Made by a program: the position numbers and the translations under genes. From Streptomyces sp. NBC_00775 (GTDB taxonomy: Bacteria > Actinomycetota > Actinomycetes > Streptomycetales > Streptomycetaceae), in contig NZ_CP108938.1 of assembly GCF_036347135.1 (NCBI RefSeq), positions 10,602,001 to 10,666,000 on the forward strand: a DNA stretch of 64,000 bases, written 5' to 3'. Below, piece after piece: positions 53,388 to 61,874 of the stretch (position 1 is its first letter; every line of letters begins with the position of its first letter). Under the pieces are notes generated by a model. The model did not search any database and had not been told where the DNA came from. It saw nothing but the letters and a program-made list of their open reading frames with translations.

Positions 53388-53927
53388 ATGAGCGCCAACG
53401 ACCCCTTCGCCCGCCTCCCCGAGGCGGCCTCCTTCACCGTTACCAGCACGACCGTCACCGACGGCGCCGCCTTATCGCCCGAGCAGTTCTCCGGCATCTT
53501 CGGCGTCCCCGGTGGGAAGGACGTCTCCCCGCAGCTGTCCTGGAGCGGCGCCCCGGAAGGCACCAAGAGCTACGCCGTCACCGTCTACGACCCCGACGCC
53601 CCCACCGGGTCCGGGTTCTGGCACTGGGCGGTCGCCGACATCCCCGCCACCGTCACCGAGCTGCCCGAGGGCGTCGGCGACGACACCGGCTCGGGTCTGC
53701 CCGAGGGCGCCTACCAATTGCCGGGCGACGCCCGCGCATCCCGCTTCATCGGCGCTGCCCCGCCGGCCGGGCACGGCCCTCACCGCTACTTCATCGTGGT
53801 GCACGCCCTCGGCATTGCCTCCATCGGCGTCCCGGCCGACGCCACCCCGGCCGTCCTCGGCTTCACCATGGCCGGCCACATCCTCGGCCGCGCGGTCCTG
53901 ACCGCCACCGCCGAAACCCCAGCCTGA
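53388..53927 (+). CDS. YbhB/YbcL-family (phosphatidylethanolamine-binding-like) protein
   Basis: A 179-residue cytoplasmic protein of the PEBP/RKIP-like YbhB family. Motifs are KDVSPQLSWSGAPEGTKSYA, VYDPDAPTGSGFWHWAVADI, GPHRYFIVVHALGI and the C-terminal FTMAGHILGRAVLTAT. The DPDAP and GxHRY segments form the anion pocket of the fold. The bacterial role is unclear. It starts 160 bp from the GntR-type start across the shared operator, and the DtxR-type gene begins 8 bp after its stop, so those two are likely co-transcribed. Confidence 0.9.
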   Translation: MSANDPFARLPEAASFTVTSTTVTDGAALSPEQFSGIFGVPGGKDVSPQLSWSGAPEGTKSYAVTVYDPDAPTGSGFWHWAVADIPATVTELPEGVGDDTGSGLPEGAYQLPGDARASRFIGAAPPAGHGPHRYFIVVHALGIASIGVPADATPAVLGFTMAGHILGRAVLTATAETPA

Positions 53928-53935
53928 CAAACAGC

Positions 53936-54628
53936 ATGTCCCAACTCATCGACACCACGGAGATGTATCTCCGCACCATCCTGGAGCTCGAGGAGGAAGG
54001 CGTGGTCCCCCTGCGCGCCCGCATCGCCGAGCGCCTGAACCAGAGCGGCCCCACCGTCAGCCAGACCGTCGCCCGCATGGAGCGCGGCGGTCTGCTGCAC
54101 GTCGCCGGCGACCGGCAACTGGAGCTGACACAGGAGGGCCGGCGGATCGCCACGCGCGTGATGCGCAAGCACCGGCTCGCGGAGTGCCTGCTCGTCGACG
54201 TGATCGGGCTGGAGTGGGAGCAGGTCCACGCCGAAGCCTGCCGCTGGGAGCACGTGATGAGCGAGGCCGTCGAACGCCGCGTCCTGGATCTCCTGCGGCA
54301 CCCGACCCAGTCGCCCTACGGCAACCCGATTCCGAGCCTGGAGGAGCTCGGCGGGAAGAGCGCCACGGATCCGTTCCCCGACGAGAGCATGATCAGCCTC
54401 AGCGACCTTAAGCCCGGGCCGAAGGGCGCGAGCGCAGTCGTACGGCGCATCCGGGAGGCGATCCAGACCGACGCCCAGCTGATGTACACCCTGCGGCACG
54501 CCGGGGTGCGGCCCGGCGCGGTCGTGAGCGTGATGTCGTCGCCCGGCGGCGTGACGGTCGGCATCGGCGGTCAGACCGCCGAGCTCCCCACGCACACCGC
54601 CGCGCACGTCTTCGTGGCCAAACGCTGA
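53936..54628 (+). CDS. DtxR/IdeR-family metal-dependent repressor
   Basis: A 230-residue iron-dependent repressor of the DtxR family. The HTH (LIDTTEMYLRTILELEEEGV, QSGPTVSQTVARMERGGLLH) is followed by the dimerisation/metal domain (HRLAECLLVDVIGLEWEQVH, EACRWEHVMSEAVERRVLD) with the classical Glu/Cys/His metal ligands: C in AEACRWEHV and H, E nearby. The C-terminal SH3-like domain starts at about residue 150. Such proteins use Fe2+ (or Mn2+) to repress uptake and siderophore genes. Placement behind a YbhB gene under GntR-type control is unusual. Confidence 0.9.
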   Translation: MSQLIDTTEMYLRTILELEEEGVVPLRARIAERLNQSGPTVSQTVARMERGGLLHVAGDRQLELTQEGRRIATRVMRKHRLAECLLVDVIGLEWEQVHAEACRWEHVMSEAVERRVLDLLRHPTQSPYGNPIPSLEELGGKSATDPFPDESMISLSDLKPGPKGASAVVRRIREAIQTDAQLMYTLRHAGVRPGAVVSVMSSPGGVTVGIGGQTAELPTHTAAHVFVAKR

Positions 54629-54840
54629 GCCCAGCCGGGCGCGGGCCCGTTGCCGTGGCCCGTGCAGGCACGAGGATGGCCCTCGGCCATGATCGTGGTC
54701 GAGGGCCACCCTCGTTGCGCCAACCCGCGATGTCACCGCGACCAGGGCGCGACGGAGCTGCACGATGCCCCCCGCCAGCGTCAACGCCAGCGACGCGGCG
54801 GTGAACGCGATCATGCTGTCTCGCTGCCGGTGTCGGACGC

Positions 54841-55407
54841 TCACGGTGCGCCGTTGTCGTCGAGTGCTTCGCGGGCGTCATCCACGAAGACGACCAGGCT
54901 CGCTGCGAGTGCCTCAACGCCCTCCCGGCATCGCTCCACCAGCTCTGTCCGGGAGAGTTCCTGCATTTCGGGGGGAGTCCCGGGCAGCGAGGCCAGTGCT
55001 GTCAGCACATCCCTGCAGTACGTGGCCGCGTCGGCCAGGTCCTCGGCGCTGCCCGCGACGGCGACCGGGCCTTCGACCGCGACGCGGGCGCGGCAGCGCA
55101 GCAGCTTGGTGACCTGTTCCATCGCCTCGCGCACGCTGTCCGTGGTGTACGTCTCCACCTGGTTCATCACGTTGATCAGCGTGCCGGCCTTCTGCGTCTG
55201 GGCTATGAGGTCGGCGTAGGCCTGGCCGCGGGGCTCGCGCCGGTCGCGCGCATGCTCGAAGCGTCGCTGCTGGTCCGCCTGCATGTGCTGGGCGACGATC
55301 TGCTGCTGAGCGGTGCGTGCCCCCAGCCATCCACTGGCCAGGGCGGCCGCTCCGGTACCGAACGCTCCCACTGCCGCTCCGAGCACCGCGGCCACGCCTG
55401 CATCCAT
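54841..55407 (-). CDS. membrane-tethered hypothetical protein
   Basis: A 188-residue protein. A single N-terminal Gly/Ala-rich helix (AAVLGAAVGAFGTGAAALAS) is followed by a Gln/Arg-rich cytoplasmic coiled region (ARTAQQQIVAQHMQADQQRR, DRREPRGQAYADLIAQTQKA) and more helices to an acidic end. This layout is common in Streptomyces membrane-anchored proteins of unknown function. It is convergent with the DtxR-type gene. Confidence 0.7.
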   Translation of the reverse strand: MDAGVAAVLGAAVGAFGTGAAALASGWLGARTAQQQIVAQHMQADQQRRFEHARDRREPRGQAYADLIAQTQKAGTLINVMNQVETYTTDSVREAMEQVTKLLRCRARVAVEGPVAVAGSAEDLADAATYCRDVLTALASLPGTPPEMQELSRTELVERCREGVEALAASLVVFVDDAREALDDNGAP

Positions 55408-56083
55408 GAGCCGAGTCTCGCGGACTCAACTGCCCTGCGGCAGGCGGATGCCGGTGACGAGCGGACCTTCCGGCGATCCTCGCGGTTGTCTCCGGGGCGG
55501 GGCTGTGTTCCCACCGGAGCGCGGTCATCGCCGTCGGCAGGTGCGGGCAGGAACACCAGTGAGGGGAGAACGCGCGTGAGCCCCGCTCCGCCGTGCGGCG
55601 GCCGGGGCTAGGGGCAGTGTGCGGGGCGGGTGTTCCCACCAGGTCGCCCAGATCCAAGCACACACTCGCTCAGGCCGGCCCCGCCGACGCCGGCCAGGAC
55701 CGCAAGCCCGAAGGGCCGTTGGGCCCGTACTCGCCTGGCACCCGGCACCCGGCAACCTCTGAGGAAGAGACACAAGCTCAGCTGATGATAAGTGCCTGTT
55801 TCTCCACCTCGTAGAGGTCACGGGCACCGGGCGGATCCGCACTGAGTCACCGGGTGCGCAAACCGTCTGACGATCAGGGGGCCGCTCGGGCATGCATGCT
55901 GTGAGGGGCGGCGGCCAAACGAGCCGTGAGCTCGGGCGGCGGCAGTGTGTGCAGATGCTGAATAGCAGTCGCAAGGTCATCTTCCGGCGAAGATGACCCA
56001 CCGGTACGATCCCCTGTCAGCCTCGGTGCCCGGGCATGAACACCGGGAACTGGAACGCGGGTTGACCACCGACGGAGGGTGTC
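55408..56083. other. about 680-bp intergenic region
   Basis: No supported gene. Frames are short, and a minus-strand frame at 55,874-56,182 reaching into the kinase is not convincing. The only strong structure is a 10-bp hairpin at 55,975-55,998 (GGTCATCTTC/GAAGATGACC, 4-base loop), 86 bp before the kinase start. It may be a terminator-like or leader structure. Confidence 0.45.
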
Positions 56084-57532
56084 ATGGGGGACACGGTTCA
56101 GGCCGGCGAGGTGATCGGGCGCCGCTACACGCTGATCCGCACCCTCGGGATCGGGGGGTTCGGCCAGGTGTGGCTCGCCCACGATGAGGACCTGAAGGTC
56201 AAGGTCGCCCTGAAACAGGTGCTCCTACCGGGCCCTGCTACGCCCGAGGAGCAGCGGCAACGCATTGCCCGCGCGGTGCGGGAGGCGCAGCATGCCGCCC
56301 GGCTGCGCGACCACCCCAACATCGTCACCGTCCATGACGCCTTTGAGTACGACGGCAGCCCGTGGATCGTGATGCAGTACGTCGATGGCCGCTCGCTCGC
56401 CGAGGAGCTGCGGCAGCACGGGCGCCTACCGATCGACCAGGTCGCCAGGATCGCCGAGGCGATGCTGGCGGCCCTGGGAGCCGCGCACAAGGCGGACATC
56501 ATGCACCGCGACGTCAAACCCCCGAACGTGCTGCTCGCCGCCGACGGGCAGGTGCTGCTCACGGACTTCGGCATCGCCGTCGCCCCCACCGACGCCGCGC
56601 TCACCGCCTCCAGCGTGGTCATTGGCTCGCCCGGCTATGTGGCGCCCGAGCGCTTGCAGGGCGCCGAACCGGGCGCGGCGGCCGACCTGTTCGCCCTCGG
56701 AGTGACCCTGTACGAGGCAGTCGAGGGCGAGCCGCCTTTCACGCGGCAGAACCCGATCGCGGCCTTGACCCAGGAGCCCCGGCCGCCCGTGCACGCGGGG
56801 CGGCTCAGCCCGCTCCTGCTGCGACTGCTGGAGAAGGCACCCGCCCGGCGGCCCGATGCCGCCGCCGCCCGCGCCCTGCTCCAGGCCGATCCGGACACCT
56901 CCCACACGACCACCAAGGTCATCACCACGGAGCGGACCCCGGAGAGGGCGCCCGAACGCCCGGTGTCCGCCGAACCCGTGACGATCACCAGCGGTCGGAT
57001 GGAGACGGTCAAGGCGCGCGGCACCGAGGCGGCCTCTTACTGCGGCGGAGTTCTGGGAGTGCTCGGCGCGATCATTGGGCCGGTGCTGGGGCTCAACGGC
57101 GTCGGTGAGATCGGCAAGGAGAGCGTGGCCGCGAACGCCGTAATTTTCTTCTGTCTCAGCTCGATCGCTGGCTACGTCTGCGGCTGGGCGCTTGGTGCCT
57201 GGAGCGGGCTGTTCGGTGAGCTCGACAGTCTCACGATCAGTCCCGGCGGGCTGACCGTGACTGTCCGGATATCCGCCGTGTACAAGTGGGGTGATCTGAA
57301 GACCGTGAAGCTCAAGCGGTCAGGCGGCACCGTGACACTGGTCGCCACTGTCCGCCCGGAACGAGTGGCCGATAGGAAATGGCGATCGAAACACCCGGCC
57401 AAGATCGACAAAGAGGGCAATTCCAAGGTGTTTGTCGGGCACGGCATCCCCGCGAGTGACGCCGGTCGGGTGATGTCCGCGCTCTCCTACTACGCCGAGA
57501 AGCTGTACAGCGGCCCGTCCAGCCTGCCCTGA
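56084..57532 (+). CDS. membrane-anchored Hanks-type serine/threonine protein kinase
   Basis: A 482-residue kinase. It has GIGGFGQVW (22-30), VALK (K44), HRDVKPPN (D143), DFG (161-163) and APERL, then a Thr-rich linker (~270-310). Two hydrophobic segments follow (~318-340 CGGVLGVLGAIIGPVLGLNG; ~347-378 AVIFFCLSSIAGYVCGWALG), and a C-terminal beta-rich domain (~380-482, SLTISPGGLTVTVRISAVYK) that resembles a PH-like fold. With two spans both ends would be cytoplasmic, so it lacks the extracellular sensor of PknB types. The ATG at 56,084 follows GGAGGG. Confidence 0.88.
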   Translation: MGDTVQAGEVIGRRYTLIRTLGIGGFGQVWLAHDEDLKVKVALKQVLLPGPATPEEQRQRIARAVREAQHAARLRDHPNIVTVHDAFEYDGSPWIVMQYVDGRSLAEELRQHGRLPIDQVARIAEAMLAALGAAHKADIMHRDVKPPNVLLAADGQVLLTDFGIAVAPTDAALTASSVVIGSPGYVAPERLQGAEPGAAADLFALGVTLYEAVEGEPPFTRQNPIAALTQEPRPPVHAGRLSPLLLRLLEKAPARRPDAAAARALLQADPDTSHTTTKVITTERTPERAPERPVSAEPVTITSGRMETVKARGTEAASYCGGVLGVLGAIIGPVLGLNGVGEIGKESVAANAVIFFCLSSIAGYVCGWALGAWSGLFGELDSLTISPGGLTVTVRISAVYKWGDLKTVKLKRSGGTVTLVATVRPERVADRKWRSKHPAKIDKEGNSKVFVGHGIPASDAGRVMSALSYYAEKLYSGPSSLP

Positions 57533-57825
57533 TCCACGTCAACGGGCTCCTCGTATCGCAACAACGCTCGGCATGCGGCGGGTGCACTCAGTGCTCGCCT
57601 GAGGTTCGAAGGCAGTGACGTCGAGAGGATGCGGCGAGCCCTGGACTGGACCGAAGCGTCCGGTATTTGCCGTCCTGGAGGGTGCACGAACTGCGCGTCG
57701 GTATCGGGGGTGTGGAGGAGTAGGGGAGGCCCAGGACAGCCCCGGAAACGGTACCCGCGCCAAGCGTCGCGAGAGGCCGGCCGCTAGCGCTGCAACCCCC
57801 AGGTAGACGCGTCGGCGGACTACCG
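57533..57825. other. intergenic region after the membrane kinase
   Basis: No gene, terminator or IS end recognised. The sharp edge of the dispersed repeat copy B lies at its right end. Confidence 0.35.
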
Positions 57826-58022
57826 CGTGTAGCGATAGTACGGGCGGGCGGAGCCGGTTGTTCCGCTCCGGCGATATCTTGCACTCAACCGCACTGTCAT
57901 AGATGGACCGCAGTCAGTGCGGTCGATGCTCACCGGGCCGTGCTGTGGCGTGCTGTTGGGGCGGGTGCCAGACGGCTTCGTCGGTCTTCCAGTTGTGGTG
58001 CCAGCTGGTGAGTGTGTGTGAT
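57826..58022 (-). repeat. about 200-bp dispersed repeat, copy B
   Basis: Inverted partner of 28,950-29,149. On the minus strand it encodes the end of a longer frame (SHTLTSWHHNWKTDEAVWHP, then HATARPGEH and PH) with the same stop-codon hairpin (one mismatch) and the same ~100-bp tail to the TACACGCGG boundary. The frame upstream of the repeat (58,030-58,230) is only weakly protein-like. Confidence 0.65.
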
Positions 58023-58235
58023 GTGGTCAGGCGGTCGAGGGCATCCATGCCAGTGCCGTCGGCATCGCCCGAGGTGTGCGAGGTAAGGGCAAGTGCGGTC
58101 AGCTGCATGGCCGGAGACCGTCTGGCCGGCAGCTCTGCCGGGGTGGGATGCAGGGCCAGTGTGCTGGGTGGGACCGGTGTCGAGCCCCGGACGGGCTCGC
58201 CGGGCCCGTGCTCGGCTGCTCGGTTGCCTTGACGG

Positions 58236-58320
58236 GTCTTCGAAGTTGAGCGGTGCGAGGGTGTCCCCGGGCTCGACGGGTGGTGACGCAGTGTATGCGT
58301 AGGCGCTGGTTGCCGTCGAA
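58236..58320 (-). pseudogene. ISL3-type transposase 3' end relic
   Basis: The minus strand encodes NQRLRIHCVTT, related to NPANQRLRTRCVTPAEPADT of the 61.9-kb element. It ends in GGGTCTTCGAAGTTGAGCGG (read on the plus strand), nearly the terminal inverted repeat of that element. Only one end of the IS survives here. Confidence 0.6.
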
Positions 58321-58338
58321 CATCAGTAGTCTTCGGCC

Positions 58339-58411
58339 ATGGCCCTGCGACCTGACGAGTTCTATGCCCATGCACGTACCGCTGCGGATGATGAGCGACG
58401 GCTCCCACTAG
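58339..58411 (+). pseudogene. 5' part of a HIT-like gene interrupted by the IS1182-type element
   Basis: ATG at 58,339 encodes MALRPDEFYAHARTAADDER, then RLPL, before the frame enters the IS at the CTAG target. Joining position 58,411 to 61,207 (removing the element and one CTAG copy) restores a continuous frame through LARMTAWDISPFEPDG. The other part is listed at 61,207-61,760. Confidence 0.85.
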
Positions 58412-58554
58412 GAGCGTGTCTCAGTAACGGGCAACTGACCGGGTGGTCTTGATAGCTGCGATCGCTCGCGGTCGCCCGGCCGGTGTCCCGCGGCGGCGGT
58501 GGCTGGTCCTTCCGGTTCGGGAATCGACTGGACAGGGGCTGACGGCCGGGCCGG

Positions 58555-60054
58555 TCAGGCGATCGCCGTGGTGAGACCGGCCGATCCGGCGTGTCGGAAG
58601 ATCTTGCGGAAATTGTGGCAGGCGGCCAGCAGCTGCCACTCGCTGCGGGCACTGTCCTCGCCGCGCAGGAGTAGCTGGCGGCCGTTCTGGCAGGTCACGA
58701 TCTGGCCGAAGACGGGTTCGACGATGGCCTTGCGGCGGCGGTAGGCGGCCCGGCCGGGCTTGGTCCGCAGCTTGCGGGCCATGCGCTCCTTCAAGGTTGC
58801 GTCTTTGGGGATGCGTCCGCGGGGTGCGGGCGGGACCTGCTCGTCGTGGCCGAGGCGGCCGGTGGCCATGAACGTGTCGGTTCCGCAGGCCAGTTGGCGT
58901 TCCTTCGCGGCTTCGAGGTTCGCCTCGGAGCAGTAGCCGGCGTCGACCAGGGCTTGCTTGGGGTGGGCGCCGGTGTTGACGGCGGACTGGTCGAGCATGC
59001 TGGTGTAGTTCAGCGCGTCGGAGGCGTTGGTCGTCACGTCGGCGGCGGTGATGACCTGGTGGGCCTCGTCGACGACGGCCTGGGCGTTGTAGGCCTGGAT
59101 GTAGGCGCCGTCGCTGTTCTTCATGATCCGCGAGCCTGGGTCGGTGAAGTTGGCCTGGGCCTTGGGCTTGGGCCGGGCCTTGGCGGCAGCCTTGTCGCCC
59201 GCGTCGGTGACAGCCTGATCGTCGCTGGTGCCGGTGCGGTCCTGGCGGCGGCGTTCCTTCTCCTGCGCGTGGCGGCGTGCCTTCGCAGCGGCCTCGGCCT
59301 CGATCTGCGCGCGGGCGGCCTGCAGCCTGGCGAGGCGCTTCTCGCGTCGGCCCAGCTCGGCGGGCAGGTCGGTCTCTTTGCCGCCGACGCCGAAGGCCTG
59401 GTCCTCGGCGGCGTCGGTGGCCTCAGCGTCGGCCAGCAGAGCGGCGGCCTTGGCCTCCAGTTCGGCAATCTCGGCCTCGATCCGCTCCTCCTTGTCGACC
59501 AGGCGGCCGTAGCTCATCGCCTTGTGTTTGGAGGCGTTGGCCTCCAGTTTCGTGCCGTCCAGGGCGACGCGGCCCATCTTGACCATGCCGAGCTTCTGCG
59601 CGAGGTGCAGCGACTGGAGGAACAGGCTGCCGAGGGTGTCCAGGTGGCGGCGGCGGAATCGGGCGATCGACCGGAAGTCCGGAGCCTGGTCGGCGGCCAG
59701 GAAGCGGAACGCGACATCGTCCACGCAACGACGCTCGATCGCCCGGGAGGAGCGGACCCCGGTGGTGTAACCGTAGATCAGCAACCGCAGCATCAGCCGC
59801 GGGTCGTAGGGCGGGAAGCCGCGCTTTTCGGTGTACTCCGCGAGGATCGGTGAGTAGTCGAGCACCTCGTCGACCAGGTCGGCGACGAACCGGGCCAGAT
59901 GATCCTCGGGCAGCCAGGCATCCAGCGACGGCGGCAGCAGCAGGATCTGGTGCGGGTCGAACGCCCGGAACGTCTTATCCACCGCTGCCGCACGACGTGG
60001 CGGCTGTTTGCCCTCGGCCGGCTCGACCTCAAAGAGCCCCTCCTGATCACGCAT
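58555..60054 (-). CDS. IS1182-family transposase, intact
   Basis: A 499-residue DDE transposase. The N-terminal region (DPHQILLLPPSLDAWLPEDH, YDPRLMLRLLIYGYTTGVRS) is followed by the first catalytic Asp in MGRVALDGTKLEANASKHKA. A long charged coiled insert follows, then the second Asp in LVDAGYCSEANLEAAKERQL and the Glu in KAIVEPVFGQIVTCQNGRQL. Length and motifs match the family and there is no frameshift. With matching terminal repeats at both ends of the element it may still be active. Confidence 0.93.
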   Translation of the reverse strand: MRDQEGLFEVEPAEGKQPPRRAAAVDKTFRAFDPHQILLLPPSLDAWLPEDHLARFVADLVDEVLDYSPILAEYTEKRGFPPYDPRLMLRLLIYGYTTGVRSSRAIERRCVDDVAFRFLAADQAPDFRSIARFRRRHLDTLGSLFLQSLHLAQKLGMVKMGRVALDGTKLEANASKHKAMSYGRLVDKEERIEAEIAELEAKAAALLADAEATDAAEDQAFGVGGKETDLPAELGRREKRLARLQAARAQIEAEAAAKARRHAQEKERRRQDRTGTSDDQAVTDAGDKAAAKARPKPKAQANFTDPGSRIMKNSDGAYIQAYNAQAVVDEAHQVITAADVTTNASDALNYTSMLDQSAVNTGAHPKQALVDAGYCSEANLEAAKERQLACGTDTFMATGRLGHDEQVPPAPRGRIPKDATLKERMARKLRTKPGRAAYRRRKAIVEPVFGQIVTCQNGRQLLLRGEDSARSEWQLLAACHNFRKIFRHAGSAGLTTAIA

Positions 60055-60105
60055 ACCGGGATCATCCCGCTCAAGTGATCACCAGACACACGCGGGTTTC
60101 CGGTT

Positions 60106-60134
60106 ACTGTGACTGAGCACGCTGGTTGGCCACT
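60106..60134. repeat. 29-bp inverted repeat flanking the passenger genes, left copy
   Basis: The 29 bp starting ACTGTGACTGAGCACGC are repeated exactly in reverse complement at 61,159-61,187. The pair encloses the HxlR and RidA genes. The inner part (GAGCACGC) resembles the IS terminal repeat, so this may be the original right end of a simple IS1182 element. Confidence 0.85.
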
Positions 60135-60180
60135 CTGAGCATTGCAGCCGACCGACCCACGGCGGCGCGTGAGCCAGCCG

Positions 60181-60561
60181 TCAGGCGTCGAAGCGGCGAC
60201 GGGCGGCCTCGATGTGACCGAAGTACTGGTGGGTCCAGCCGCACATTCCGTCGACCGTTGCGCGCAGGGCTTGACCCGGCTCGGTGAGGGTGTATTCGAC
60301 CCGCGGTGGGACGGTGGGGTATACGGTGCGCTCGACCAGGCCGTTGCGCTCCAGCATGCGCAGGTTCTGGGTGAGCATCTTGTGGCTGATGCCCTCGACC
60401 TCGGCCCGCAGCTCGCTGAAGCGCAGGGTGCGATCACCGAGACCCTCGACGATGAGGAACGCCCACTTGTTAGCGACGTCGGAGAAGATCTCCCGCGCCA
60501 AGGAGCCCGCACGCGCCAGGTCTGCATCCTCGGGCGAGCCTGTGAACTGCTTGGTCACCAT
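60181..60561 (-). CDS. HxlR-family transcriptional regulator (IS passenger)
   Basis: A 126-residue HxlR-type winged helix: IFSDVANKWAFLIVEGLGDR, the recognition region RFSELRAEVEGISHKMLTQN followed by LRMLERNGLVERTVYPTVPP, and RVEYTLTEPGQALRATVDGM. It lacks the usual N-terminal Cys of redox-sensing members; the only Cys is near the C-terminus (MCGWTH). It is divergent from the RidA gene with an inverted repeat between them, so it probably controls both. Confidence 0.9.
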   Translation of the reverse strand: MVTKQFTGSPEDADLARAGSLAREIFSDVANKWAFLIVEGLGDRTLRFSELRAEVEGISHKMLTQNLRMLERNGLVERTVYPTVPPRVEYTLTEPGQALRATVDGMCGWTHQYFGHIEAARRRFDA

Positions 60562-60606
60562 AAGGTTCTCCAGTCACTGAAAAGTGCGTTCTTCCACGTC
60601 AGCGCA

Positions 60607-60643
60607 CACTCTCTTACAGTTTCTGAGTAACCACAAGAGAGTG
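60607..60643. promoter_or_regulatory. inverted repeat between HxlR-type and RidA genes
   Basis: CACTCTCTT and AAGAGAGTG are exact 9-bp arms 28 bp centre to centre, 60 bp before the RidA start and 46 bp before the HxlR-type start. This spacing, placing two half-sites on one face about three turns apart, suits a dimeric HxlR protein. Inferred operator. Confidence 0.6.
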
Positions 60644-60702
60644 AACGTCTTGGGCGGCGCGGACGCGAGCCCACAGGCGCTCAGGACGAGGAGACAGGCA
60701 GC

Positions 60703-61110
60703 ATGGCCATCACCTTTGTGAACCCCAGCGGATTGCCCAAGATCGACGTCTACCGGCAGGTGTCGATCGCATCCGGGTCGAGGCTGGTCTTTATCGCCGG
60801 GCAGGTCGCCTGGGACGCCGAGGGAGTCACGATCGGCGAAGGCGACCTCGCCGCCCAGGTCGAGCAGAGCTATCTCAACGTCGGCACCGCCCTGGCCGAG
60901 ATCGGCGGCTCCTTCGACGACGTGGCGAAGCTGACCTTCTACGTCGTCGATTGGACCCCCGACAAGATGCCCCCGCTCCTGGAAGGGATCTCCCGGGCAG
61001 CCGCGAAGCTGGGGATCACCCCGGCCCCGCCGACCACGCTGATAGGCGTTGCGGCACTGGACGTCCCCGACCATCTGGTCGAGATCGAAGCCACCGCGGT
61101 CCTCGACTGA
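60703..61110 (+). CDS. RidA/YjgF-family protein (IS passenger)
   Basis: A 135-residue RidA-superfamily protein: VSIASGSRLVFIAGQVAWDA, QVEQSYLNVGTALAEIGGSF, KLTFYVVDWTPDKMPPLLEG and the end TTLIGVAALDVPDHLVEIEA. The Arg of true RidA imine/enamine deaminases (in the PxRxxxGV motif) is replaced by Thr-Thr-Leu (PPTTLIGV). It therefore belongs to the Rid subgroups without that residue, and deaminase activity is doubtful. It is divergent from the HxlR-type gene and rides within the IS. Confidence 0.9.
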   Translation: MAITFVNPSGLPKIDVYRQVSIASGSRLVFIAGQVAWDAEGVTIGEGDLAAQVEQSYLNVGTALAEIGGSFDDVAKLTFYVVDWTPDKMPPLLEGISRAAAKLGITPAPPTTLIGVAALDVPDHLVEIEATAVLD

Positions 61111-61158
61111 ACAGGTGCTCTTTGTCACTGAGTGCCGGAATGGCCAACTACGGCGCTC

Positions 61159-61187
61159 AGTGGCCAACCAGCGTGCTCAGTCACAGT
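61159..61187. repeat. 29-bp inverted repeat flanking the passenger genes, right copy
   Basis: Exact reverse complement of 60,106-60,134. It adjoins the outer right end of the element (61,186-61,202). Confidence 0.85.
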
Positions 61188-61206
61188 TACTGACCCACGC
61201 TCCTAG

Positions 61207-61760
61207 CCCGCATGACAGCGTGGGACATCAGTCCGTTCGAGCCGGACGGCCTGCTGGTCGCGCCGCTGCGACCGCCGGTTCTACCCGAACCGGCGCGGCA
61301 CGGCGAGGACCCGTTGGACTGCAACGCGTGCCGCAGCCGGGACGAAGGCATCTGGCTCAACGACCGTTGGCGGCTCACCCGGATCACGGGAGTCGGCGTG
61401 CCGCTGGTGCTGATGCTGTATCCACGCGATCACTTTGACCTGGCGGACCTGCCCGACGAACTGGCAGCCGAATTGGGGGTGCTCACCACTCACATCGCCC
61501 GCCATGTGCAGGCACTGCCGCACATCTCGCGGGCCCATGTGTACCGCATCGGAGACGGTGGCGCCCATCTGCACATCTGGTTCTTCGCCCGTCCCGAGGG
61601 GCAGGCCCAACTGTATGGGTCGTGGATGGTCATCTGGGACGACTTGTTGCCGGAGTACCCGGCTGACGTGGCCGAGGCAGACGCGGCGATCGTGGCAGAC
61701 GCGTTGGTCGCCTCCTACGAAGGCTGTCGGCCGGCCGTGAGCGAACTGCCGCACGCCTGA
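61207..61760 (+). pseudogene. 3' part of the interrupted HIT-like gene
   Basis: It continues the gene begun at 58,339. The restored product would be about 208 residues. It contains a paired-cysteine site (LDCNACRSRD) and a histidine-triad-like end HVYRIGDGGAHLHIWFFARP followed by GSWMVIWDDLLPEYPADVAE, suggesting a HIT-like fold with an incomplete triad. Alone, an internal ATG at 61,212 could still give a 182-residue protein missing only ~26 residues, so some function may persist. No ribosome site is visible before it. Confidence 0.75.
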
Positions 61761-61874
61761 ACCGCCAGAGCACGATCTCGAGAGTCCGCGAAGTTGAGCG
61801 GTGTATTGCGCCGGGCCGCCGACGTCCTGTCACGGTCCTTGATGCATCAGTTCGGCTGGCGGCCCGAATGGGTG

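Larger units (their letters stand above)
58412..61202. mobile_element. IS1182-type element carrying HxlR and RidA passenger genes
   Basis: The ends are inverted: left GAGCGTGTCTCAGTAAC (58,412 onward) and right GTTACTGACCCACGCTC (ending 61,202), matching at 15 of 17 positions. Both are flanked by CTAG. Inside are an intact transposase (minus), an HxlR-type regulator (minus) and a RidA-like gene (plus). A 29-bp sequence occurs in inverted orientation on both sides of the passenger pair, so the cargo may have been captured by a duplicated IS end. The insertion splits a host gene cleanly. Confidence 0.85.
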
